64,000 nt of DNA from assembly GCA_937928045.1 (NCBI GenBank), contig CALFWO010000016.1, positions 29,275 to 93,274 on the forward strand, given 5' to 3'. Below, in pieces: positions 55,536-63,738 of this stretch. Both the position numbers and the translations under genes were made by a program. Each line of letters begins with the position of its first letter. Position 1 is the first letter of the stretch. This stretch comes from an uncultured Saprospiraceae bacterium (GTDB lineage Bacteria > Bacteroidota > Bacteroidia > Chitinophagales > Saprospiraceae). Below the pieces are notes generated by a model that was not told the origin of the DNA, made no database searches, and saw only the letters and a program-made list of their open reading frames with translations.

Positions 55536-56882
55536 ATGAATAATATTTTGATAATTGGTGCGGGAAGGTCTTCAACGGCCTTGATCGGCTATGTTTTGAA
55601 GCAAGCAAAGGAATTTGGCTGGTACGTCACGATCGCCGACGCTAATTTGGAATTAGCACAAGAAAAGGTGGGTGATCATCCCAATGGAAAGGCGACTTGG
55701 CTAGATGTGATGAAAGCGAATGATCGCAAAGACTTGATTAGTCGCGCTGATGTGGTGGTTTCTTTATTGCCTGCACATTTGCACCTTGAAGTGGCTCATG
55801 ATTGTATTCGATTGAAAAAGCACTTGATTACAGCTTCATATGTGTCCAAGGAGTTGTACCGACTCGGGGATGAGGCCAGAGATCGGGAATTGATCTTTAT
55901 GGGTGAGATGGGATTGGATCCCGGAATCGATCACATGTCTGCTATGCAAAAGATTGACGAGATCAAGGAGAAAGGCGGAATGCTAACCAGCTTTAAATCT
56001 TATACAGGTGGATTGATTGCCCCGGAAAGTGATGACAATCCTTGGAATTATAAATTTACTTGGAACCCAAGAAATGTAGTTTTGGCGGGCCAAGGAACTG
56101 CGCAGTATTTGGAAGAAGGGAAGTTCAAGTATGTACCGTACAATAGACTTTTTTCCCAATATTGGACAGTGGATATTCAGGGCATGGGCGATTACGATGT
56201 TTATGCAAATCGTGATTCGCTTTTGTATCGCGAGATTTATGGGCTTCAGAACACTGAAAGCATTTTAAGGGGAACTATTCGTCACGTTGGATTTTGTGAT
56301 GCTTGGAATGCTTTGGTGAAATTAGGGTTAACGGATGGTTCATTTCCATTGTTAGAATCTCAAGACTTAACTTATCATGCATTGATCGAAGCTTATCTTG
56401 GACATTTTGAGCGGAAAGGAAAGTCAGTCAAAGAACGTTGTGCAGAATTCCTAGGAGAGGATGTAGATGGAGTAGTGATGAACAAATTGGATTGGTTAGG
56501 CTTGTTTTCTAAAAAGCGTATTAATCTTGATCAAGCTACACCAGCTTTGATTCTAGAAAATCTTTTATTAGAAAAGTGGAAGTTGAAAGAAGATGACAAG
56601 GATATGATCATCATGCAACATGAATTTGAATATACCTTGGATGGCGAAAATAGAAAGTTGACTTCGACGTTGGTATTAAAAGGACATGACCAAGTGGATA
56701 CTGCAATGTCGCGGTTAGTTGGATTGCCTTTAGGAATATTTGTGAAGAATGTGATGCAGGGAAAGATTAAGTCCAAAGGTGTAAATATTCCTGTGATGAA
56801 AGAAGTCTACGATCCTGTTTTAGAGGAATTGGAAGACTATGGGGTTGTCTTTGAAGAAAAAGAAGAAATTTTGGAAGCTTAG
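55536..56882 (+). CDS. Saccharopine dehydrogenase-like NAD(P)-dependent enzyme
   Basis: A 448-residue enzyme starting at the ATG at 55536, where NNILIIGAGRSSTALI forms the nucleotide-binding loop. The longer frame from 55371 runs through the cdd promoter region and lacks family features. Typical motifs are MGEMGLDPGIDHMSAM and the C-terminal substrate domain. It is of the LYS9/Lys1 class, splitting or forming saccharopine in lysine metabolism. A flippase gene begins 13 bases after its stop. Confidence 0.88.
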   Translation: MNNILIIGAGRSSTALIGYVLKQAKEFGWYVTIADANLELAQEKVGDHPNGKATWLDVMKANDRKDLISRADVVVSLLPAHLHLEVAHDCIRLKKHLITASYVSKELYRLGDEARDRELIFMGEMGLDPGIDHMSAMQKIDEIKEKGGMLTSFKSYTGGLIAPESDDNPWNYKFTWNPRNVVLAGQGTAQYLEEGKFKYVPYNRLFSQYWTVDIQGMGDYDVYANRDSLLYREIYGLQNTESILRGTIRHVGFCDAWNALVKLGLTDGSFPLLESQDLTYHALIEAYLGHFERKGKSVKERCAEFLGEDVDGVVMNKLDWLGLFSKKRINLDQATPALILENLLLEKWKLKEDDKDMIIMQHEFEYTLDGENRKLTSTLVLKGHDQVDTAMSRLVGLPLGIFVKNVMQGKIKSKGVNIPVMKEVYDPVLEELEDYGVVFEEKEEILEA

Positions 56883-56895
56883 TAATTCATAAATA

Positions 56896-58191
56896 TTGAA
56901 TATTTCCCTCGCGCTCACAAATGTAAAGGCACTTCAAGCGTTTCAATTGATGCGTCAAGGGAGTATTATTCTCACCGGAATTCTCCTTGCAAAATCTACC
57001 ATTGGCCTTAATGCAATTGGTCAATATGAAATCCTATTTTTTATTGGAACAACACTCAGTATTTTCTGGGTGAACAGCATGTTGCAGGGATTACTTTCTA
57101 TGTATCCTAAGCTGATTTTTACCCAGCAACGAGATCTTATATTTAATACTTACTTGACTATTTTTGGCACCAGCATTTTGATGTTGTTGGTTTTTTTTGT
57201 GGGAAAAAATTGGCTGTTACCATTGCTCACTGGACAAACCGATGTTCCTTATTTCTGGCTGTATTATTTGTTCTTTACAATCAATTTGCCGGCTTATCTT
57301 GTCGAGTATATTTATTTATTGGATGATCGTCCAAAACATATTTTAGGCTATGGTATTTTCTCATTTGGCTTGCAGTTTGCGGCAATCGTAGTTCCCATTT
57401 TTCTTGGGTATACTTTTAGAGAAGCGTTCATCTGCCTGATAGCCTTGGGCGCTTTAAAACACCTTTGGGCGCTATGGTTGGTTTTTCGAAAAGGCATGCC
57501 AAAGTTCGATGCTTCGCTGCTCCGTCCTTATTGGAAGATTGTTATTCCGCTGATTGGTGTCGCTGTGATGGGAGGTTTTACTTTGTTTTTCGATAACTGG
57601 TTGGTCGGTTATGTTTTTAGAGATGAGGCGACTTTTGCAATTTTTAGATTTGGCGCAAGGGAACTGCCATTGGTCACGGCCTTGAGCATGGCATTTGGTT
57701 CGGCATTGATTCCCCAAGTTGCAAAGTCAGAGGCTTTTGCTTTACAACAGATTAAGCAGAAATCTGCTTATCTGATGCATTTTCTTTTTCCAATTTCATT
57801 CTTATTGATGATGACCAGCCCTCGCTGGTTCCCTTGGCTGTTCTCTCCAGAGTTCGCCGAGAGTGTTCATATTTTCAATGTTTATCTTTTGCTGGTTATC
57901 AGCCGATTGGTTTTTCCTAATTCTATTTTGGTAGGAAAAAAGTTAACAAATATTCAATTCTGGGCAACCTTCGTAGGGCTTATTTTTAATATTGCTTTGA
58001 GCAGTTGGTGGGTTTATGTATTTGGAATTATCGGGATCGCGTATGCAACGATTGTAGCCTTTTTTATCGAAAAATTGATAATGATTATTGCCTTGCAATT
58101 GCGTGGCGTTAAGTTATCCAGTTATATCCCTTGGATGACTTGGAGCAGTTATTCAATTGGGCTTTTGATTTGGTTTTGGATGTTTGGTTAA
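56896..58191 (+). CDS. Polysaccharide flippase of the MOP superfamily (Wzx-like)
   Basis: A 431-residue integral membrane protein with about 12-14 predicted helices, of the O-antigen/lipid flippase type. The start is TTG at 56896 (the next Met is residue 19), which keeps the N-terminal KALQAFQLMRQGS. Other landmarks are SKSTIGLNAIGQYEI-like KSTIGLNAIGQYEIL and FFDNWLVGYVF. It moves lipid-linked glycans across the inner membrane. It shares an operon with the saccharopine dehydrogenase-like gene, an odd partner. No ligase or polymerase is adjacent. Confidence 0.86.
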   Translation: MNISLALTNVKALQAFQLMRQGSIILTGILLAKSTIGLNAIGQYEILFFIGTTLSIFWVNSMLQGLLSMYPKLIFTQQRDLIFNTYLTIFGTSILMLLVFFVGKNWLLPLLTGQTDVPYFWLYYLFFTINLPAYLVEYIYLLDDRPKHILGYGIFSFGLQFAAIVVPIFLGYTFREAFICLIALGALKHLWALWLVFRKGMPKFDASLLRPYWKIVIPLIGVAVMGGFTLFFDNWLVGYVFRDEATFAIFRFGARELPLVTALSMAFGSALIPQVAKSEAFALQQIKQKSAYLMHFLFPISFLLMMTSPRWFPWLFSPEFAESVHIFNVYLLLVISRLVFPNSILVGKKLTNIQFWATFVGLIFNIALSSWWVYVFGIIGIAYATIVAFFIEKLIMIIALQLRGVKLSSYIPWMTWSSYSIGLLIWFWMFG

Positions 58192-58280
58192 GTTCTAAGT
58201 AAGACTTTTAGAATTTGCATAGAGACTTATCGGATATTATCTGATCACCAATAATTTTATAATTCAACTATCTTGCGTCA

Positions 58281-59060
58281 ATGAAGGAAATCGAAATAAG
58301 AACAGTAGAGGTGGTCCAATACATACAGCCATTAAGGGAAGGAGGTTCTTTACCGGCAATTGTAAATGGCGATGATGATTTTCAATACGTTTTGAAATTC
58401 AGAGGTGCCGGACAAGGAAAGAAAGCTTTGGTTGCGGAATTGGTTGGCGGAGAAATAGCTAGAACAATAGGATTGAAAGTACCTGAGTTGGTATTTATGA
58501 ACTTGGATGACTCTTTTAGTAAGACTGAAGGGGATGAAGAAATTCAAGATTTACTAAAATTCAGTGTGGGGTTAAACCTCGGGTTGCACTTTCTTTCCGG
58601 GGCCATAACTTATGACCCATTGGTCTCCAATGCTGATGCTTTGTCTGCCTCCAAAGTAGTACTCTTGGACGGCATCATTACCAATATTGATCGGACCGCA
58701 AAGAATACCAATTTGCTAAATTGGAACAGAGAACTTTGGCTCATCGATCATGGGGCTAGTTTTTATTTCCATCATAATTGGAGCAATTGGGAATCACATA
58801 TTGGACGTACCTTTCCTCAAATCAAGGATCATGTTTTATTAAGCAAGGCTACCGAGTTATCCACAGCTGCTCAAGAGATAAAAACTTTGCTTACGGCTGA
58901 ACGTATTGAAGAGATTGTAAATACGGTTCCTGAAGATTGGTTGCAAGAAGAGCGTAGCATCTTGTCGCCAAAAGAAATGAGAACGGCTTATGCGACTTTT
59001 ATAAAAGACAAGCTGAGTAATATTGATTTACTTGTAAAAGAAGCAACGGATGCAAGATAA
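58281..59060 (+). CDS. HipA-like protein kinase, stand-alone short form
   Basis: A 259-residue HipA-family kinase. It has the ATP region FQYVLKFRGAGQGKKALV and a catalytic stretch TNIDRTAKNTNLL, followed by LWLIDHGASF, the N-x-D-R and D-H-G signatures of these kinases. It lacks the N-terminal HipA domain and a HipB antitoxin gene is not next to it. Instead a DUF3037 gene overlaps its end by 11 bp (ATGCAAGATAA). Toxin, anti-phage or regulatory roles are all possible. A TATCTTGC promoter-like motif lies 5 bases before the ATG. Confidence 0.85.
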   Translation: MKEIEIRTVEVVQYIQPLREGGSLPAIVNGDDDFQYVLKFRGAGQGKKALVAELVGGEIARTIGLKVPELVFMNLDDSFSKTEGDEEIQDLLKFSVGLNLGLHFLSGAITYDPLVSNADALSASKVVLLDGIITNIDRTAKNTNLLNWNRELWLIDHGASFYFHHNWSNWESHIGRTFPQIKDHVLLSKATELSTAAQEIKTLLTAERIEEIVNTVPEDWLQEERSILSPKEMRTAYATFIKDKLSNIDLLVKEATDAR

Positions 59061-59433
59061 AGAGATATACGAGTTTGCAATCATTCGGTTAGTACCCAAA
59101 GTGGAGCGCGAAGAATTTCTAAATATTGGCGCTATCGTTTTGTGCAAGCGACAGCAATATTTGGAAATGAAATTTACAGTTGATAAGAAACGATTGGAAG
59201 CCTTTGCGGAAGACATTGACTTCGAGTTAATCAATGAATATTTGAATGCTTGGAAGTCTGTTTGTAAGGGCGGAGTAGTGGGCGGAAAAATAGGAGCCTT
59301 AGAAACTCATGTTCGCTTTCGTTGGTTAACTGCGAATAGAAGTACAATCATTCAAAGTTCCAATGTTCATCCTGGAATATGTTTTGACCCAGAAAGAACA
59401 TTGGACTCGATTTTTAATAAATATGTTTTATAA
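59050..59433 (+). CDS. DUF3037 family protein
   Basis: A 127-residue protein with the DUF3037 pattern: IYEFAIIRLVPKVEREEFLNIGAIVLC at the start, an FAEDIDFELI helix and an SPNVHPGICFDP-like SSNVHPGICFDP near the end. The function is unknown. It overlaps the HipA-like kinase gene by 11 bp, which implies a shared role. Such a DUF3037 could be its partner or immunity protein, but that is inference. Confidence 0.88.
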   Translation: MQDKEIYEFAIIRLVPKVEREEFLNIGAIVLCKRQQYLEMKFTVDKKRLEAFAEDIDFELINEYLNAWKSVCKGGVVGGKIGALETHVRFRWLTANRSTIIQSSNVHPGICFDPERTLDSIFNKYVL

Positions 59434-59448
59434 ATCTGACTATGAAAA

Positions 59449-61251
59449 TTAGTTTTTAATAAATCTTATCGTTTCATTGTTTCCATTTTGACTAGTCTTT
59501 AAGAAATAAATTCCGGCAGCCAGATTGGACAATTCAAGACTGATAATATTTTGACCTTTTTGAACATCCTTTACCAAATATTCAATCTGTTGACCTTGTA
59601 GATCATATAACTCAATGTTAATTTTTCCATTTTTAGCTGTTCCTAATTCTACCGTTAATACTTCTCCATTCAACGGATTTGGGCTAAGGTTAATGGTAAG
59701 TGGCTTACTATATTCTATTGCGATGGTTTCAACAATATTTTTTGTCCTGTTAAAATCTGTTTGTGCCAATCGATAATAGTTGATTCCAGCATGAGGATTG
59801 ATATCAACAAATCTATAGTCATTTTGTCTTGAAGAATTCCCTTGTCCAGCTATTTCTCCAAGAATTTTATAAGCACCAGAAGTATTGACCTTTTCGATGG
59901 TATAATAGTCGTTGTCTAACTCTGTTAAGCTGGTCCAATTCAAAGCAACTTCATTTTCGATTACTTCTCCTTCAAAGTTGATGACTTCCACTGGCACTGC
60001 CATTGGTGTGTAAATAAAATCTAGACATTGAATGTCCAAAGCACCGATGGATTCACAACAACTGGGATTCATATTTGCATCACCCGAAGCTGCTGGAATG
60101 TGGCCAATGTTTAAGGAGTGAGACAGTTCGTGCGTCATCATGATATCATAATCTGTAGTACTGCATTGGCAAGCTCCGGTCCCATTATTAACCACGACAT
60201 AACCGTAGGCGGCATTACGCCAGGTCATTCCTTCAGCCATGTGGGTAGAGTTAAACCAATACAAGCCCCCAATCGCCAATGTTCCACTACAACCTGATAG
60301 GTCGGTTATCTCGTTGCAAGGATCGTCAAATTGGACGAGAAGATGTCTTGTTCCTCCCAAATTGGTGGATACCCAGCTCGTAAATTCGCCATCTGTAGCT
60401 CCTTCGCCTCCAGTACAAGAGGGGATAAATGAATGCGTACCTGAGGCTGATAAATCTACTCCTGCATAACTGCCGTTAATACTACCGATGGCATTAGCCA
60501 CTTTCGTTCCTGCAGTTGCACAGCCGGAATCACCACCAACAGCATATCTTACCGGCAGTGATTGGGTATCAAAGTCTGGCCATCTTGCATATGGTGTTCC
60601 GCTTAAGAATGAGCAGTGGCCGGGAGGCGTACCGCGCATGCCTGCTGAAAACTGGGTCGGTGCATAAGTGGTTATCGCCGTTGCTTTATTCCAACTGGAT
60701 TTTTGATCAACAACGTCTTTCAACATTTTTGTCAATTTGCTGGTTGAAAATACCCCAAGAGGTTCAGGAGTCTTGCGTCCTTCAGTGGTATGGATATGGA
60801 CTTCGGTTCCCAATTCAAATGGGACCAAAAGTTTTTCACCATTTTTTTCAAACTCTTCAAATGCAGCATAGGATAACATTTGAGATGTCCAGAGGTTGTC
60901 TCCGATTCGAGTAATAAACAGTAAATAGGTTTTTCCCTCTTTGAGCTCAAGATCTCCCCAAATCATACTTTCCATGTCGCCTACTTGCTTATGAAGGTTT
61001 TGCAATTCGAAGATTTCTCCGACATCAAGATTTCCTTTGATGTTTTGCTTGATCTCTAGACTACTTCGGAATCTTGTCGTTGATCCTAGTTCATAAGTAT
61101 AATTTCGCTTCACTTCTACTAATACCACGGCCTCACTTAATTTGGCCATTTCTCCCAAGTTCTCAAAGGGCGCAATGGTAGTTGCGTTGTTGAAATTTAG
61201 GAACATTAGGAAAATTAAAAAGGTTAGATGGGTTCGTTTAATTATTTGCAT
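59449..61251 (-). CDS. Secreted zinc metalloprotease with T9SS type A sorting domain
   Basis: A 600-residue precursor with a signal peptide (HLTFLIFLMFLNFNNAT). A metzincin-like zinc site is HELSHSLNIGH (His374, Glu375, His378, His384) with a likely Met-turn in ANMNPSCC. The position normally Gly is Asn381. A fibronectin-type region (about 425-515) precedes the type A C-terminal sorting domain (about 520-600; LSPNPLNGEVLTVEL, GIYFLKTSQNG), so it is exported by T9SS and anchored or released. It is convergent with the DUF3037 gene. Confidence 0.88.
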   Translation of the reverse strand: MQIIKRTHLTFLIFLMFLNFNNATTIAPFENLGEMAKLSEAVVLVEVKRNYTYELGSTTRFRSSLEIKQNIKGNLDVGEIFELQNLHKQVGDMESMIWGDLELKEGKTYLLFITRIGDNLWTSQMLSYAAFEEFEKNGEKLLVPFELGTEVHIHTTEGRKTPEPLGVFSTSKLTKMLKDVVDQKSSWNKATAITTYAPTQFSAGMRGTPPGHCSFLSGTPYARWPDFDTQSLPVRYAVGGDSGCATAGTKVANAIGSINGSYAGVDLSASGTHSFIPSCTGGEGATDGEFTSWVSTNLGGTRHLLVQFDDPCNEITDLSGCSGTLAIGGLYWFNSTHMAEGMTWRNAAYGYVVVNNGTGACQCSTTDYDIMMTHELSHSLNIGHIPAASGDANMNPSCCESIGALDIQCLDFIYTPMAVPVEVINFEGEVIENEVALNWTSLTELDNDYYTIEKVNTSGAYKILGEIAGQGNSSRQNDYRFVDINPHAGINYYRLAQTDFNRTKNIVETIAIEYSKPLTINLSPNPLNGEVLTVELGTAKNGKINIELYDLQGQQIEYLVKDVQKGQNIISLELSNLAAGIYFLKTSQNGNNETIRFIKN

Positions 61252-61417
61252 GAAAAATGATTTTGGTATTGGGTTCGGTTGTTAATACCGTAAATATTTT
61301 GGTTAATTGTGCATCAACGCATTATGTATTGATAAACAAAGAGTAATGTAATTAATTTTTATCAAGATATAATGATCTTTTTCATATTGTCAAGTCTATG
61401 GATATTTGGAATGGGTA

Positions 61418-62062
61418 TTATTTTTTTCTTTTGAATATATAGCCCTTGGTTTCTGCTCCCCAAACTTGTTCGTCAGCGCTATTCCAACCTTGGTCCCAAG
61501 AGGTTACTACATCTTTGCAAATTTCCACTGTTGAGGTGGCATAGCTCGCTCCTCGCAAAGTACTTTTACAATCTTTGTGATTGGTAGATCCCGAATAACA
61601 ATTATTATTTATTTTTTTTAAATACACTGCGCATCCTGGTCGAAGAATTAGAGAGTCGGAATTGATTTGATTAAAGATTTGTTCGTTATTCCATCCATGG
61701 ATGAATCGCTTTGGTTCTGGCAATTCAAAAACTTTACTTTCAAATATTCCTTTATTGTCTTGCGAAATTTTGTAAACGCGTTGGCGGTAAGGCTTTTCCA
61801 GCATACTAGTAACAGCTTGTTCTACATAAAGCCATTTGGCTGACTTGTCTTTTTCCCAAATTGGATACATGACTAAGTTGATGTTGTAAAATAGACTATC
61901 TTGCTTTGCTTGTTCACTACTAGAAAATTCTCCACTCATTAAGTTAACTAATTCTTCAAGCTCTGTTTGACTATTACTGGTTGTTGAAGTAATTTTTTGA
62001 CTTTTACAGGATATGAGAGCTATTATTGAAAATAGCAGAATTTGGAAATTTAGGATCTTCAT
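61418..62062 (-). CDS. CpeT/CpcT-like lipoprotein
   Basis: A 214-residue precursor with a lipoprotein signal (LFSIIALISC, Cys19). The body has the CpeT/CpcT fold pattern: LVNLMSGEFSSSEQAKQD, VYKI and the C-rich GCAVYLKKINNNCYSGST. In cyanobacteria the family attaches bilins to phycobiliproteins. Here no bilin proteins exist, so another small-molecule role is likely. It is the last of three minus-strand genes. Confidence 0.83.
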   Translation of the reverse strand: MKILNFQILLFSIIALISCKSQKITSTTSNSQTELEELVNLMSGEFSSSEQAKQDSLFYNINLVMYPIWEKDKSAKWLYVEQAVTSMLEKPYRQRVYKISQDNKGIFESKVFELPEPKRFIHGWNNEQIFNQINSDSLILRPGCAVYLKKINNNCYSGSTNHKDCKSTLRGASYATSTVEICKDVVTSWDQGWNSADEQVWGAETKGYIFKRKK

Positions 62063-62086
62063 AGAGATGAATTAAATTTGGACCTT

Positions 62087-62827
62087 TTACTTGGCGTAAT
62101 ATAGCCAAATATTGTCTTCCTTGTAAAGTCCTTGGTTTGTTTCTAAATTCATTTGGACTTCATTTAATGCGCCATCTATGATGCAATTTCCCGAGACATT
62201 TATCTTTTTTCCACTCAAGGTTTCCCAATCATTAATGGTGCCATCGATGACCATCGATTCGTGGCAGACTTTAATGATTTTAGCTCCAGATGATTCGTGT
62301 ATGCGTATCCAAGGGTCAAAGATTATCCCATCTTTTTTTAGCAGCATATATTCCTCCATTGGCATAGACGGATAAATATGTTTTAAGGTTGGTCGTATCG
62401 GAAGAATAAATTTTTTAAAACGATTTTCTTGTTGAATTGATTTGCCGATCGCCACGATTTTTCTGCTAAGTCCTTGACCTTGATATGCTTTTTTAATTCC
62501 AATTTGAAGGCCTCCAAGGCAATTTGGCGAAATACCATTTTTGATGTCAGCAATACCTTTTTGAATCAACCAATCCCATCCTTGCTCTGGTAATTCTTTG
62601 AGATCTTTTTCCCAATAAAAAGGTATGGTATTTATGAATCCAATTAGCTCGTTGTTGCTATTTAAACATACTTTTTGGTAGTCCGGAAATAGTTTAAAAA
62701 GTTGATCATAGTATTCTTTGACAACAGTTGATTGTAATATGATTTTAGGCCATATTTCTTGCATGACTTGTTCGTAGTCAATCCGGTGTTGTGGATGCGT
62801 ATTGAAATTTTCTATTTTGCTAATCAT
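62087..62827 (-). CDS. GNAT-like acetyltransferase
   Basis: A 246-residue protein with a GNAT core: LQIGIKKAYQGQGLSRKIV is the acetyl-CoA-binding motif A (QGQGLS). ELIGFINTIPFYW is an earlier beta strand. The substrate is unknown. Its start overlaps the DUF4846 stop by 4 bp (ATGA), so the two are co-translated, and the CpeT-like gene follows 24 bases later. Confidence 0.75.
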   Translation of the reverse strand: MISKIENFNTHPQHRIDYEQVMQEIWPKIILQSTVVKEYYDQLFKLFPDYQKVCLNSNNELIGFINTIPFYWEKDLKELPEQGWDWLIQKGIADIKNGISPNCLGGLQIGIKKAYQGQGLSRKIVAIGKSIQQENRFKKFILPIRPTLKHIYPSMPMEEYMLLKKDGIIFDPWIRIHESSGAKIIKVCHESMVIDGTINDWETLSGKKINVSGNCIIDGALNEVQMNLETNQGLYKEDNIWLYYAK

Positions 62828-63723
62828 TCTTCAAAACGCTTTAGATCATTTTTACTGAAAGTCCATTCTGGAGTGATGATTTTGTTATTATCATTTAATG
62901 AATACCAAGGGCTTTTTTGATTATCAGTTGGGTTAATGAGCAGTTGTGTTTCCTGTGCAGGCATGTAACTCTGAGCGAGTAAGAATACTTTTTTATTTGT
63001 TGTTTCATTAACGGCCATATCCATAACGATTACTGCATGTCCAGGATGACCACCTTGAATAAACACATCGCCAATTTTCATGTCTTTGATAGCGACGGGC
63101 TTCAATTCTTTTTCCAATGAGGCAGTTCCAGCATACATAAATATTGTTTCTAAGTATTTCCAAAAATCCTCGTAGCTATTAGAAAATGATTTACGGTTAT
63201 TCCATTTGGTTGAATTGCCTTTGACTTCAATTCTTTTTCCTTCCATCCATTTAGAGTAATCGACTCGAAATCCGTTGGTGAAATTAAAATGAATTTTATC
63301 GTACTTCTTATTTTTCCATAAATATTCAGCTCTAAGTCGCATGATAGCATCAGCGCATTGGTGCAAATCTTTTTTACCAATTTCTAAATCTATAACTGCT
63401 AAGTATATTCCCTCGGGATTTTTAATTCGTCCATCGTAGAAGTTGACTTTAGATTCTGCTGGCTTTAGTTTAATCGTTCTTAAATATTTTGCAAATGAAT
63501 TTTCAGAAACAGTGGTTCTTTGAAAATTTTTTGGAGGAGCAATTCTTAAATTTAATGTTGTTGCATTAGAGTGAATTTCTATTGCTTTTTTAGTGGTTTT
63601 TTCTGTCGTTACATTTTCTTTTTCTGTCTTATTTTTTCCTGTTGAGTCATGTGCACAGCCGATCAACAGAAAGATGATGATGAGGAGAAAAACTTGTGTT
63701 ATTGGTTGCGAAAGTTGTTTCAT
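62824..63723 (-). CDS. DUF4846 lipoprotein
   Basis: A 299-residue precursor with a lipoprotein signal (FLLIIIFLLIGC, Cys23). The body matches DUF4846: LNLRIAPPKNFQRT, NSFAKYLRTIKLKP and HQCADAIMRLRAEYLW. IGDVFIQGGHPGHAVIVMD is a possible catalytic region with a conserved His pair. The function is unknown. It is co-translated with the GNAT-like gene. Upstream, 15 bases beyond its start, a HipA-family gene ends. Confidence 0.88.
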   Translation of the reverse strand: MKQLSQPITQVFLLIIIFLLIGCAHDSTGKNKTEKENVTTEKTTKKAIEIHSNATTLNLRIAPPKNFQRTTVSENSFAKYLRTIKLKPAESKVNFYDGRIKNPEGIYLAVIDLEIGKKDLHQCADAIMRLRAEYLWKNKKYDKIHFNFTNGFRVDYSKWMEGKRIEVKGNSTKWNNRKSFSNSYEDFWKYLETIFMYAGTASLEKELKPVAIKDMKIGDVFIQGGHPGHAVIVMDMAVNETTNKKVFLLAQSYMPAQETQLLINPTDNQKSPWYSLNDNNKIITPEWTFSKNDLKRFEE

Positions 63724-63738
63724 TTGATATCGGTAAAT

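Noticed and set aside
61418..62062. Bilin lyase acting on phycobiliproteins
   Set aside because: The family name is inherited from cyanobacteria; nothing in this genome segment suggests phycobilisomes.
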